DNA from: Christensenella sp. UBA7102 | GTDB lineage: Bacteria > Bacillota > Clostridia > Christensenellales > UBA1750 | Reading direction: 5' to 3' | DNA length: 64,000 nucleotides | NCBI GenBank assembly: GCA_002492415.1 | Contig: DKYK01000038.1 | Coordinates: forward strand, 77,773 to 141,772 | Shown: piece by piece, positions 24,775 through 33,541 of the stretch | How the letters are laid out: every line of letters begins with the position of its first letter | How positions within the stretch are numbered: the first letter of the stretch is position 1 | Notes under the pieces: model-generated | What the model was told of the DNA's origin: nothing | The model's database searches: none | The model's input: only the letters and a program-made list of their open reading frames with translations | Made by a program: the position numbers and the translations under genes

Positions 24775-26394
24775 ATGACGTGGCAAGACTTTGTCCTGCT
24801 GGGGGGCGGCCTGGGCCTATTCCTGTTCGGCATGAAGCTGATGGGCGACGAGCTGGAGCGCGCCGCCGGCAACAGCTTGCGCCATCTGCTGGAAGTGCTC
24901 ACGCGCAACCGCATCATGGGTCTGCTGATGGGTATGCTCTTTACCATGCTGGTGCAGTCCTCGTCGGCGACCACCGTCATGGTCGTGGGCTTTGTCAACG
25001 CAGGGCTCATGGACCTGTATCAGGCCGCAGGCGTCATCTTCGGCTCCAACATCGGCTCCACCATCACCGCGCAGCTGATCGCCTTTAAGCTGACGGACAT
25101 CGCCCCCGCCTTCGTGTTGGTGGGCATGATCCTGTATTCCTTCGGCAAAAAAGCGTCGCTTCGCCAGGTGGGCGGCGTGCTGCTGGGCTTTGGCGTACTG
25201 TTCGTTGGCCTGGACCTGATGAGCGACTCCGTCTCCAAGTTGCGGGAAATGCCCGAGGTCGCCCAGGTCATGGCTTCCTTTTCCAGGACGCCCGTCCTGG
25301 GGATCCTGGCGGGCCTGGTCATCACCGCCATCATCCAGTCCTCGGCGGCCTCGGTCGGTATTCTGCAGCTGCTCGCCTCCCAGGGCCTCATCGGCCTTGA
25401 CGCCGCGGTCTACGTGGTCATGGGCCAGAATATCGGCACCTGCGCCACGGCGCTGCTCGCCTCCATCGGCAGCAACAAGAACGCCCGCCGTACCGCCGTG
25501 CTGCACGTGCTGTTCAACGTGCTGGGTACGCTGGTGTTCTACATTGTGGTGCAGTTCCTCCCCGTCACCGACTGGGTGGCCTCCCTCACCCCCGGCGACC
25601 CCATGCGCCAGATTGCCAACATGCATCTGCTGTTCAACGTCTTTGGCGTCGCGCTCTTCTTCCCCTTCATCAATCAGTTGGTGGCGCTGGTCAACAAGAT
25701 CGTCCCCGGCGAGGATCCTGCCGCCAACGCCAAGCGCCTGCAGTATCTCAATCAGAACATACTCAAAACCCCGCCCGTCGCGCTCAACCACGCCATCATG
25801 GAGTGCAAGCGCATGCAGCAGCTGGCCTATGACAACATAGAGCTTGCGATGCAGTGTTTCCTCGCGGGCAAGGCGACAGAAAGCCAGCGAACCGACCTGG
25901 CCGAGCAGGAGGATGTCATCAACTTCCTCAATCATGAGATCACAAAATACCTCGTGCTCATCAACCAGACCGAGCTTTCCGAGCACGAGGGTGTGCTGGT
26001 GGGCGAGCTGTTCCATGTGGTCAATGACGTCGAGCGCATCGGCGACCATGCGGAAAACATCATCGAATACGCTGTCTCGCGTGAGGCGGGTAAATTTGCG
26101 CTCTCCGAGGCTGCCCTGCTGGAGCTGCGCGATATGTATTCCTCCGTTCACGACCTGCTGAACATGGCCCTGACCTCCTTTGACACCCACGATGAGAACC
26201 GCATCGTGCGCGCCTACGCGCTGGAGGCCCGCGTCGACGACATGGCCGACCTGCTGCACGACCGCCACATCGAGCGCCTGACGCGCGGCCTGTGCACCCC
26301 CAACTCGGGCATGCTCTTCTCCGACACCGTCTCCAATCTAGAGCGCGTCGCCGACCACGCCATCAACATCATCAATTCGGCCGATATGGACTGA
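24775..26394 (+). CDS. Na/Pi cotransporter family protein with C-terminal PhoU domain
   Basis: The 539-residue protein has an N-terminal transporter region with the duplicated phosphate-carrier motifs QSSSATTVM and QSSAASVG plus GSNIGSTITA and GQNIGTCATA, over about eight membrane segments to residue 310. A PhoU-like helical domain follows (HEITKYLVLIN, NDVERIGDHAENI, NLERVADHAINI). Such proteins are thought to import phosphate with sodium, with PhoU controlling the channel. The ATG at 24775 follows GAAGGAGAG. It has its own terminator downstream. Confidence 0.92.
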   Translation: MTWQDFVLLGGGLGLFLFGMKLMGDELERAAGNSLRHLLEVLTRNRIMGLLMGMLFTMLVQSSSATTVMVVGFVNAGLMDLYQAAGVIFGSNIGSTITAQLIAFKLTDIAPAFVLVGMILYSFGKKASLRQVGGVLLGFGVLFVGLDLMSDSVSKLREMPEVAQVMASFSRTPVLGILAGLVITAIIQSSAASVGILQLLASQGLIGLDAAVYVVMGQNIGTCATALLASIGSNKNARRTAVLHVLFNVLGTLVFYIVVQFLPVTDWVASLTPGDPMRQIANMHLLFNVFGVALFFPFINQLVALVNKIVPGEDPAANAKRLQYLNQNILKTPPVALNHAIMECKRMQQLAYDNIELAMQCFLAGKATESQRTDLAEQEDVINFLNHEITKYLVLINQTELSEHEGVLVGELFHVVNDVERIGDHAENIIEYAVSREAGKFALSEAALLELRDMYSSVHDLLNMALTSFDTHDENRIVRAYALEARVDDMADLLHDRHIERLTRGLCTPNSGMLFSDTVSNLERVADHAINIINSADMD

Positions 26395-26414
26395 CCCTGC
26401 GGCGTCCATCACAC

Positions 26415-26453
26415 AGCAAAAAAGGCGTGGCCTTCGCGGTCACGCCTTTTGCT
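26415..26453. terminator. Bidirectional terminator after the Na/Pi gene
   Basis: The stem AAAGGCGTG (26421-26429) pairs with CACGCCTTT (26441-26449), extended outward by AGCAAA/TTTGCT. It serves the convergent genes on each side. Confidence 0.8.
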
Positions 26454-26489
26454 GTAAGAAAGGCCGCCCCTTTTTTCGCAAGCCGGTAT

Positions 26490-26978
26490 TCAGCGTCTCA
26501 ATTCATACCAGACATCTATCTCAGCTTTATCAGGTAGTTCGAACATCGAAAGCAGCTTATTTAGCAAACCTTCATCCACATAAAAGTCTGAACCGCCATT
26601 TCCTTCTTCAATTCTTTTATTGCGCTCTTCTATATTACGATTCCAAGTATCATCATCAACATCAATATAATGCCATTCATAGCTAATATCACATGATTGT
26701 AAATATGATGAAATATCAATTCTGTTATCTTTTGTCCAAAATCCCCAATCCAATATTACGTGGGCGCCTGCTTTGCAGATTTCCACAGCTTTCTTTTTCA
26801 GATAATCATTGACACGCTGAGCGAATATATTATAAAATTCTCCCTGCTCATTCGCAATCAAATCATACGTCGCCTCATCTGTTGACAGAATGACTGCATT
26901 GTGTTTTTCCTTAAGTGATTTCGCATAACAGGATTTCCCGCTGCATATTTTTCCACATATCAAGTAAACTTTTCCCAT
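26490..26978 (-). CDS. Small P-loop kinase-like ATPase (AAA_33/zeta-toxin-like)
   Basis: The 162-residue protein has a Walker A GKICSGKS (9-16), an STDE segment at the end of strand two, ILDWGFW in place of Walker B, and a lid region with basic residues. This is the layout of small nucleoside or sugar kinases and zeta-toxin-like proteins. The gene is much richer in A and T than its neighbours, which suggests recent transfer. No antitoxin-like gene is adjacent, so a toxin role is not supported. The substrate is unknown. Confidence 0.78.
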   Translation of the reverse strand: MGKVYLICGKICSGKSCYAKSLKEKHNAVILSTDEATYDLIANEQGEFYNIFAQRVNDYLKKKAVEICKAGAHVILDWGFWTKDNRIDISSYLQSCDISYEWHYIDVDDDTWNRNIEERNKRIEEGNGGSDFYVDEGLLNKLLSMFELPDKAEIDVWYELRR

Positions 26979-27012
26979 AAATTCTCTCCATAATCATTGA
27001 TGTGACTTAATC

Positions 27013-27231
27013 TTATTCTTTAGGCGTATCCTTATCTTGCTTGGAGCTGACTTTTGAAACAATGATACCCGTGCAGGTAACAACCACCACGCAAAGATAC
27101 ATCCCCATTCCCAATACACAACCGCTTGCATGATCCATACCATTTAAGAAATCGCCGCAGTTGACCGAAAAGAACAGCCCCGCGATTGCGACCGCACAGC
27201 CTGCCGCGAAATATATCCACACCTTTTTCAT
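27013..27231 (-). CDS. Small two-helix membrane protein
   Basis: The 72-residue protein begins MKKVWIYFAAG and has two membrane helices (about 5-22 and 38-59) around a short loop with NCGDFLNGMDHASGC, then a charged tail ending KDTPKE. AAGGAG precedes the ATG by nine bases, which supports the short start over a much longer open frame. It shares the low GC of the kinase gene beside it. Not recognised; the two loop cysteines could form a disulphide. Confidence 0.65.
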   Translation of the reverse strand: MKKVWIYFAAGCAVAIAGLFFSVNCGDFLNGMDHASGCVLGMGMYLCVVVVTCTGIIVSKVSSKQDKDTPKE

Positions 27232-27381
27232 GCAATTCTGCTCCTTCGTCAAATTCCGGTATGCGAACCTTCTGTGTTCCAGATTATCACAGTACGGAAT
27301 GAACTGCAACCCCTTCACCGGCACGTTTGCAGCCAGCCGTCGCGCGGCGCTGCCCGCAATGCGATTCGGCGGCGGTTTTGC

Positions 27382-27410
27382 TTGCGGACGCCCCCGGATG
27401 CGTGTATAAT
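27382..27410 (+). promoter_or_regulatory. Promoter for the amidohydrolase gene
   Basis: TTGCGG (27382-27387), a 17-base spacer and TATAAT (27405-27410) precede the gene; a second TATAAT lies at 27414-27419. Confidence 0.65.
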
Positions 27411-27447
27411 TGATATAATACAAAAGCTGTGCAGGAGGCGGGAGCGC

Positions 27448-28272
27448 ATGCCCATCGTCGATTTTCACGTACACCTTTTTCCCGACGCGCTGGCCGGGCG
27501 CACGCTGCCCAAGCTGTCGCACACCGCGGCGGACGCGCACGGAGACGCGCCGTATTTTACCGACGGTACGCTCTCTGGGACCCTGGCCTCTCTCCAGCGC
27601 TGGGGCGTGACCGCCGCCGTCACGCAGCACATCGCCACCTCTGTGCACTCTATGCACAAGGTCAACGACTTTGCCGCCTCCGTGCGCGGTCCGCAGCTGT
27701 ACGCGTTCGGCTCCGTGCACCCCGACGCGCCCGACGCGCTTGAGGAGCTGGAGCGCATCAAATCTCTGGGGCTGGACGGCGTCAAGCTCCACCCCGACTA
27801 TCAGTGCTTCTTCGTGGACGAGAGCCGCATGGCTCCCTTGTATGAGAAGATGGCGCAGTTGCAGCTGCCCGTGCTCTTCCACTCTGGCTGGGACCCTCTC
27901 TCCCCTGATCTGGTCCATGCCGAGCCCGAGCGCCTCAAGGCCGTGGTGGAGGGTTATCCAGGCCTGACCGTCATCGCCGCGCACCTGGGCGGCATGCAGC
28001 GCTATGATCAGGTGGAACGATATCTGCTCGGCCATCAGAATCTCTATATTGATACCGCCATGACTTCGCCCTACCTGCACGACCCGGCACAGTACACCCG
28101 CATTCTGCGCGGTCACGGCCTGTCCCGCGTGCTCTTTGCCACCGACTGTCCTTGGTCCACCCCCGCCCGCGAGCTTCCCCTGCTGGACTGGGCGGAGTTG
28201 ACTGCACAGGAGCGGGAGATGGTGCTCTGGGGCAACGCGCTGCGCCTGCTCGGTCCCCTGCCCGACGCCTGA
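27448..28272 (+). CDS. Amidohydrolase family TIM-barrel metallohydrolase
   Basis: The 274-residue enzyme has the metal motif HVH (residues 7-9 in DFHVHLFPD), GVKLHPDYQ, LFHSGWDP, IAAHLGG and the late ATDCPW aspartate, the order seen in amidohydrolase_2 proteins such as decarboxylases and hydrolases acting on small ring compounds. The ATG follows GCAGGAGGCGGGAG. It precedes radC by 47 bases and may share its transcript. The substrate is not evident. Confidence 0.85.
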   Translation: MPIVDFHVHLFPDALAGRTLPKLSHTAADAHGDAPYFTDGTLSGTLASLQRWGVTAAVTQHIATSVHSMHKVNDFAASVRGPQLYAFGSVHPDAPDALEELERIKSLGLDGVKLHPDYQCFFVDESRMAPLYEKMAQLQLPVLFHSGWDPLSPDLVHAEPERLKAVVEGYPGLTVIAAHLGGMQRYDQVERYLLGHQNLYIDTAMTSPYLHDPAQYTRILRGHGLSRVLFATDCPWSTPARELPLLDWAELTAQEREMVLWGNALRLLGPLPDA

Positions 28273-28319
28273 CCTGCGCGGCGTCTATCCTCTTCGCCCA
28301 TTTGGAAAGGAGATGCGGT

Positions 28320-29108
28320 ATGTCCGAACATGAAGGCCACAGAAAGCGCCTGCGTGAGCGCGCCGCTCAAACGGGCCTGGAGGGTTTCCAGCCGCATGAG
28401 GTGCTGGAACTGTTGCTGAGCGAAACCATTCCGCGCAAGGACGTCAATCCGCTGGCGCACGCGCTGATCGACCGTTTCGGCTCTTTTTCCGGCGTGCTCA
28501 ACGCAGCGCGCGAGGAGCTGCTGCAGGTCCCCGGAGTTGGAGAGCGCACCGCCGATCATCTGTCCATGCAGGTGGCTTTCTTTCGCTATTATCGCCACGA
28601 CCGCTGGCGCGGCCGTCCCCGCCTGAACACCCGCCGTGATGCAGGCGAGTACTGCACCACGCTTTACGACCGCCAGCTGACCGAGCGCATGTATCTCATC
28701 TGTCTGGACGTGCACAAGGCCGTGCTGGCCAGCGAGATACTGGCCATCGGCACGGTGGATGAAACGCCCGTCTATCCTCGCGCCGTTGTGGAGTGCGCGC
28801 TGCGCCACCACGCCCATTCGGCAATCCTGGTGCACAATCATCCCGGTGGTTCGCTCGATCCTTCGCAGGGCGACATTCGCATCACCGCGCTGCTGGAACA
28901 GGCGCTGGGCGTAGTGGGCATTGAACTGCTCGATCACATCATCGTAGCGGGAGAGAGTTATGCCAGTATGCGCACGCTGGGCCTGGTGCCCGCGGGCGGC
29001 GTTCCCGGCCACCCGGATCCCTCGCGCGATCGCATTCAGCGCATGCACGCCGTCACCCCGCTGCCCCAGCGGAACACCGCCGAGGACGACAGCTTCCCCC
29101 TCTCCTAA
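28320..29108 (+). CDS. radC: RadC family JAB-domain protein
   Basis: The 262-residue protein has an N-terminal helix-hairpin-helix (VPGVGERTA, 70-78) and a C-terminal JAMM metalloprotease-like fold with HNHPGGS (172-178) and Asp185, the full set of metal ligands. RadC was named for a DNA-repair role that has been questioned; its real function is unsettled. The ATG follows GGAAAGGAG. The 3' end overlaps the convergent peptidase gene by four bases. Confidence 0.92.
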   Translation: MSEHEGHRKRLRERAAQTGLEGFQPHEVLELLLSETIPRKDVNPLAHALIDRFGSFSGVLNAAREELLQVPGVGERTADHLSMQVAFFRYYRHDRWRGRPRLNTRRDAGEYCTTLYDRQLTERMYLICLDVHKAVLASEILAIGTVDETPVYPRAVVECALRHHAHSAILVHNHPGGSLDPSQGDIRITALLEQALGVVGIELLDHIIVAGESYASMRTLGLVPAGGVPGHPDPSRDRIQRMHAVTPLPQRNTAEDDSFPLS

Positions 29109-30547
29109 GGCCGCTCGCCCGACAGCCATTGCGCCGCCCGCTGCGCTCCCTGCTCACCCAGCGCCGTAAAAAAATCCTCCGGCCGCGCAAGAGTAAATAA
29201 ATTGTCGCGGTAGTAGCGCCGCATCGCCTCCAGAAAAGTATCGTTGCCCAGCGCGACGCGCAGATCGTGCAGCATCGCCGCTCCCTTCCGGTATACCAGC
29301 GCGTCATAGGTTGCCGCGCTCTCGAATTTGTCCAGGCTCTGCCCCACGCCCACGCCCGCAAGCGCCATATTCTCCGTCGCGGGCCGTACCATGGATTGAT
29401 ACAGCGAGTCAAACGACTCCGCGCCGTACACCGCTTCGTAGTACAGCAGCGTAGAGTATTCCGCCAGCGCTTCGTCCTGCCACGGCGCGCGAATCTGGTC
29501 GCTGCCCACGCCCGCGTACCACCACTGGTGTGCCGTCTCGTGCGCAATCACAAACTCCAGCATGCCGTCCCCGCTGCGGTACAGCGCGTCGTCGATCAGC
29601 ACCACCCCCGGGTATTCCATCCCCCCGATGCAGAATTGCCCTGCGCATACCGAGTAATCGTCATACGGATACGCGCCGTACAGCCCTTCGTATACCGTGA
29701 GCGCCTGCACCGCGGTGTCCAGTGCCTGCTCCGCACCCTCCTGCGTAAAGGCAAAGGAGCGCACCGTCACATCGCCCGCTTTCTGCTGCGCCACACAATA
29801 GTCTTTGCTCAAAAACAGCGCAAAATCCCGCAGGTGTTCGCCTGCAAAGCGCCATACGCCCTGATCGGTTTCCGCAAGTCCCGTTCCTGCCGCCACATAG
29901 CTCTGCGGCGCGGTCAGCGTCACCTGCCAGTTCGCGCATTCCGACACAAAGGGATCGCCCAGCGGCGCATACGCATCGGTGCGGAATTCTCCGTCCTCAA
30001 ACGCGCACAGCGTCGCAAATACCCCGGACAGCCGCACATCCGTGTCCGATACCCCCATGCGCAGGCACGTGCGCGGCAGCGCCACCGTGTAGCGCAGTTC
30101 CACCTCTACGCTGCCCATCGGCCGCAGCGTGAAGGGGAGCTGTACCTTGAGCAGCGTGCGCTGTGCGCCCTCCAGCCGGTATCCCGTCTCCTTTCCCGCG
30201 GCCCGCACTTCTTCCACCCGCGCGCTTCCCGCAGAAAAGCCGTCCGGATAGGCTTGCTGGCGCTCGCTGTTCGCCACGGGCGCGCTCTTCTCCTCCGCGT
30301 AGGCGTTGGGCCACAGATTGAAACACAGCGCTTCCAGCGCCTGCCCTGTTCGGTTGGTGTACTTGAAAACCTCTCGCACGCGCAATTCCTGCGCTGTCTC
30401 GTCGTATTCCGCCTCCACGATGTATCGGTCGCTGCGGCCGCCCGCGCGCGCCAGCAATGCCGAGAGCGCCGCCAGCAGCAGCACGCCCGCCAGCAGCGCC
30501 TTGCGCTTTTTCAAAAACCCCACAAGCGCTTCTCTCTTATCCGTCAA
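29105..30547 (-). CDS. M1 family zinc metallopeptidase, membrane-anchored
   Basis: The 480-residue protein has an N-terminal anchor (about 17-33), a beta-rich domain, the substrate-binding GGMEYPG motif (308-314) that stands for the family's GAMEN, and the zinc site HETAH (336-340) with Glu359. This is the catalytic core of aminopeptidase N-like enzymes, shorter than the full 850 residues because later domains are missing. The start is the TTG at 30547 with GGGGAGG seven bases upstream; no ATG is suitable. It likely trims peptides outside the membrane. Confidence 0.88.
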   Translation of the reverse strand: MTDKREALVGFLKKRKALLAGVLLLAALSALLARAGGRSDRYIVEAEYDETAQELRVREVFKYTNRTGQALEALCFNLWPNAYAEEKSAPVANSERQQAYPDGFSAGSARVEEVRAAGKETGYRLEGAQRTLLKVQLPFTLRPMGSVEVELRYTVALPRTCLRMGVSDTDVRLSGVFATLCAFEDGEFRTDAYAPLGDPFVSECANWQVTLTAPQSYVAAGTGLAETDQGVWRFAGEHLRDFALFLSKDYCVAQQKAGDVTVRSFAFTQEGAEQALDTAVQALTVYEGLYGAYPYDDYSVCAGQFCIGGMEYPGVVLIDDALYRSGDGMLEFVIAHETAHQWWYAGVGSDQIRAPWQDEALAEYSTLLYYEAVYGAESFDSLYQSMVRPATENMALAGVGVGQSLDKFESAATYDALVYRKGAAMLHDLRVALGNDTFLEAMRRYYRDNLFTLARPEDFFTALGEQGAQRAAQWLSGERP

Positions 30548-30641
30548 TGCGCATCCTCCCCTCTGTGCCGGGCGTATTGCCCTGCTACATGGGTATGAAG
30601 CGCACCTCCCCACCATTCTGTCTCAAGAGGAAAGTTTTGCT

Positions 30642-32174
30642 ATGGCCATGTGTTCATTTGCCGATCCCTTCTCCATGTTCGACGTCACCCCCGTGGAGAA
30701 TCTGTTCATCGAGGAATATATGCTCCGCGCTCCTGGCGACTTTGTCAAGGTCTACATCTATGGCCTGCGCCTGTGCTACCATCCCGTGCCCGGCGCCTCC
30801 CTGACCACCATCGCCAGCGCCTTGGGTCTGGAGGAAAAGACCGTGGCCGACGCCTTTGCCTACTGGGAGCGGCAGCACGTGCTGCGCCGCACGGGGGATA
30901 ACCCGCCCACCTATAGCTACAACAACCTCAAGGCTTTGATGGTCAGCGGCTGCAATACCCAGGACGAGATCCCTCAGTCCAACCGCAGCTTTAACGCCGC
31001 GCTGCAGGACCTGTTCGGCACGCGCCTGCTGCAGGCACAGGATTATGAGCGCGTCTACAACTGGATTGAGGACATGCACTTCAAACCGGAAGTGGTGCTG
31101 ATGCTGGTAAAGCACTGCATCTCTACCAGCGGCAAAGGCGCCGCCGTCACCTTTGCCTCCATGGAGAAGGAGGCCGTCCGCTGGGCCAAGAAGGGCGCCA
31201 CCACGCTGACCGCCGCCGAGGAGTATCTGCGCACGCTGGCCGCCAGCTATGAGGGCGCGCAAAGAGTGCTGCGTCGCTTCGGCCTGCGCCGCGCTCCTTC
31301 TGTCGACGAGGAAAAGCTCTATGCCAAGTGGACGGAGGATTGGGGCTTCTCTCTGGATGCTATCCTTTTTGCCTGTGCCGAAACCACCAAGATCTCCCAG
31401 CCAAACTTCGCCTATCTGGACAAGGTGCTGGAAAACATGCACAAAAAGCAGGCCAACACCAGTGCGGATATTGCCCGGGTGCAAAAGACGCGCACCGACG
31501 CCATGGCTCCCGTGCGCGAGGTGCTCGAGACGCTGGGGCAGAAGGGCGCCTCCGCAACCGAGGACTTCGCCGTGCTCTATGCTGGCTGGCTGCGCATGGG
31601 CTTCTCGCATGATGCCATACTCATCGCCGCCCGCCGCATTGCCAGCAGCCGGTCGTCCAAGACCATGGACAGCGTGTCCGAGCTGCTGCAGAGCTGGGCG
31701 CGCCGGTCGCTCTACACGCCCGAGGCCATCCAGGCCTTCCTGCGCAGACGCAAGGAGAGCACCGCGCAGCTCTCCCGCATCTTTGAGGCGGCGGGCGTCG
31801 ATCGCGGCATTGCCGATTCCGACCGTCAGCTGTTGGATGCCTGGCTGAGCCGCGGACATTCCATGGATCTCATCCTCTTTGCCGCCGAGAGCGCCAAAAA
31901 CGCTGGCGATGCCATGAGCTACATCAATCGCGTGCTGGATTCCTGGGCGGAGCAGGGTATCCGCACCCCACAGGCCGCCCGCGCCGAGCGCGCTCGCCGC
32001 ATCCAGGGGCGCGCAGCCGCGCCGACCGCTGCTCCCGCGCAGTCCTCTTCTTCTCCAGCACCGGCCGCTCCCCGCCCCTCCAAGGAGGTGGGCGCCCATC
32101 GCTTCGGCCAGCGCGCCTATACCGACGAGGACCTGGAGTCCATCTATTCCGACCTGGACGAGCTCGACCCGTGA
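30642..32174 (+). CDS. DnaD-domain replication protein
   Basis: The 510-residue protein has an N-terminal winged-helix-like region (LTTIASALGLEEKTVADAFAYWE), then two or more DnaB_2/DnaD repeats built around LFGTRLLQAQDYERVYNWIEDMHFKPEVVLML and later YAGWLRMGFSHDAILIAA and DAWLSRGHSMDLILFAAE. DnaD-type proteins bind DNA and act with DnaI to load the replicative helicase. The ATG at 30642 follows AAGAGGAAAG. It lies 23 bases upstream of the DnaI-like gene, so the pair forms a helicase-loading unit. Confidence 0.9.
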   Translation: MAMCSFADPFSMFDVTPVENLFIEEYMLRAPGDFVKVYIYGLRLCYHPVPGASLTTIASALGLEEKTVADAFAYWERQHVLRRTGDNPPTYSYNNLKALMVSGCNTQDEIPQSNRSFNAALQDLFGTRLLQAQDYERVYNWIEDMHFKPEVVLMLVKHCISTSGKGAAVTFASMEKEAVRWAKKGATTLTAAEEYLRTLAASYEGAQRVLRRFGLRRAPSVDEEKLYAKWTEDWGFSLDAILFACAETTKISQPNFAYLDKVLENMHKKQANTSADIARVQKTRTDAMAPVREVLETLGQKGASATEDFAVLYAGWLRMGFSHDAILIAARRIASSRSSKTMDSVSELLQSWARRSLYTPEAIQAFLRRRKESTAQLSRIFEAAGVDRGIADSDRQLLDAWLSRGHSMDLILFAAESAKNAGDAMSYINRVLDSWAEQGIRTPQAARAERARRIQGRAAAPTAAPAQSSSSPAPAAPRPSKEVGAHRFGQRAYTDEDLESIYSDLDELDP

Positions 32175-32197
32175 TTGCATCATAAAGGAGAATTCCT

Positions 32198-33184
32198 ATG
32201 GACATCGTATCCCGCAAGGCCATATTGCGCCAGCTGCTGGCTGAGACGCGCGCGAACAAGGAGCGCGCCGAGGACGAGGCCGACCGTGTGCGCATGCGCA
32301 TCGCCCAGCAGGTGCCCGTCTACGCCGATCTGAGCGGAACCATCTCGCGCCTGCTGATGGACGCTTCCCGCCGCGTGCTGGACGATCCGGCCCACGCCAA
32401 AGAGCTGTCCGCGCAGGCGCAGCAGCGCGTGCTCGACCTGCAAAAGCAGTGCGAAGCGGCGCTGCGAGCCGCCGGCCACAGCCCTGAGGAACTGCAGCCC
32501 CACTATCATTGCCCTCTGTGCAAGGACACGGGCTTTGTCGGCTCGCCCATTCACGAGTACTGCTCCTGCATCCGCGTCGCGCTGATGCGCCGCCTCTACG
32601 ACGCCGCCAACATCGGCGACGAGACCTTCGAGCACTTCAACCTGAACCTGTTTTCCGATGTTCCCGATCCCAAGACCGGTCGCTCCCCACGCCAGATCAT
32701 GGAGACCTACCGCAATTACTGCGAGGCGTACGCCGACCGCTTCCCCAACGTCAAGCGCCGCGATCTGCTGCTGACGGGGCCCACCGGCCTGGGCAAAAGT
32801 TTCATGCTCAACTGCATCGCCGCCCGCGCGCTGGATCGGGGCATCCCCGTGCTGCACCTGACGGCCTACAAAATGCTCGACGCAATGCGCCGCTACCATA
32901 TGGGCCAGGATCTAGACGGCATGGACATGATGCTGCACGCCGACTTGCTCATCATCGACGACTTGGGCACCGAGCCCATGCTGGAGAACATCACCATCGA
33001 ATACCTCTTTACGCTGCTCAACGAGCGCCGCGCCGGGCGCCTGGCCACGCTGATTGCCACCAATCTCTCCCTGCGCGAGCTGCAGGCCCGCTACACCGAG
33101 CGCATTCTCTCCCGTCTGGTGGATCGCAGCCAAACCGAAGTGCTGCGCTTCATCGGCTCCGACCTTCGCCTGCAGGATCGCTGA
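32198..33184 (+). CDS. DnaC/DnaI-type replicative helicase loader ATPase
   Basis: The 328-residue AAA+ protein has an N-terminal helical part, a cysteine cluster (CPLC 105-108, CSC 122-124) matching the DnaI zinc-binding domain, Walker A GPTGLGKS (194-201), Walker B LLIIDDLG (250-257) and a sensor ATNLS segment. DnaI places the DnaB-type helicase on the origin. AAAGGAGAATT precedes the ATG. Its position behind the DnaD gene is typical of Clostridia. Confidence 0.93.
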   Translation: MDIVSRKAILRQLLAETRANKERAEDEADRVRMRIAQQVPVYADLSGTISRLLMDASRRVLDDPAHAKELSAQAQQRVLDLQKQCEAALRAAGHSPEELQPHYHCPLCKDTGFVGSPIHEYCSCIRVALMRRLYDAANIGDETFEHFNLNLFSDVPDPKTGRSPRQIMETYRNYCEAYADRFPNVKRRDLLLTGPTGLGKSFMLNCIAARALDRGIPVLHLTAYKMLDAMRRYHMGQDLDGMDMMLHADLLIIDDLGTEPMLENITIEYLFTLLNERRAGRLATLIATNLSLRELQARYTERILSRLVDRSQTEVLRFIGSDLRLQDR

Positions 33185-33241
33185 TTTTTTGCATCAGCCG
33201 CCCTCTTGCCGCATATCCATCCTGTAAAGGAGAGATGGATC

Positions 33242-33514
33242 ATGGGGCTTTCGGTTTCGTGGGAGGTCGTGCTGTTCTTCGCGCTGGGCATGCTGCTGCT
33301 CTACGGCGTGGGCTGGCTGCTGCTCGTTCCGTTAAAGAAGGGGCTTTGGTTCCTGTTCAACTCGCTGGTGGGGGGGCTTGCGCTCTGGGCGCTCTCGCTG
33401 CTGGGCGAAGGCTTTGGTCTGGTCGCGGTGGTCAACCCCTTTTCCGCCATTCTGACGGGCTTTTTGGGCATCCCGGGCGTCGGTCTCGTGCTTGTCATCC
33501 AGAATCTGTTGTAA
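33242..33514 (+). CDS. bofA: BofA family pro-sigma-K processing inhibitor
   Basis: The 90-residue protein has two or three membrane helices and ends with the family hallmark NPFSAILTGFLGIPGVGLVLVIQ. In Bacillus, BofA sits in the forespore outer membrane with SpoIVFA and holds back the SpoIVFB protease that activates sigma-K. Its presence supports an endospore-former. The ATG at 33242 follows AAAGGAGAG. It follows the helicase loader and precedes the radical SAM gene on the same strand. Confidence 0.92.
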   Translation: MGLSVSWEVVLFFALGMLLLYGVGWLLLVPLKKGLWFLFNSLVGGLALWALSLLGEGFGLVAVVNPFSAILTGFLGIPGVGLVLVIQNLL

Positions 33515-33541
33515 AGCAATCATCTAAAGGAGCCTTTTGAC

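Noticed and set aside
26490..27231. A toxin-antitoxin pair in the AT-rich islet
   Set aside because: The kinase lacks a neighbouring antitoxin-like gene; the small partner is a membrane protein with no known antitoxin features.
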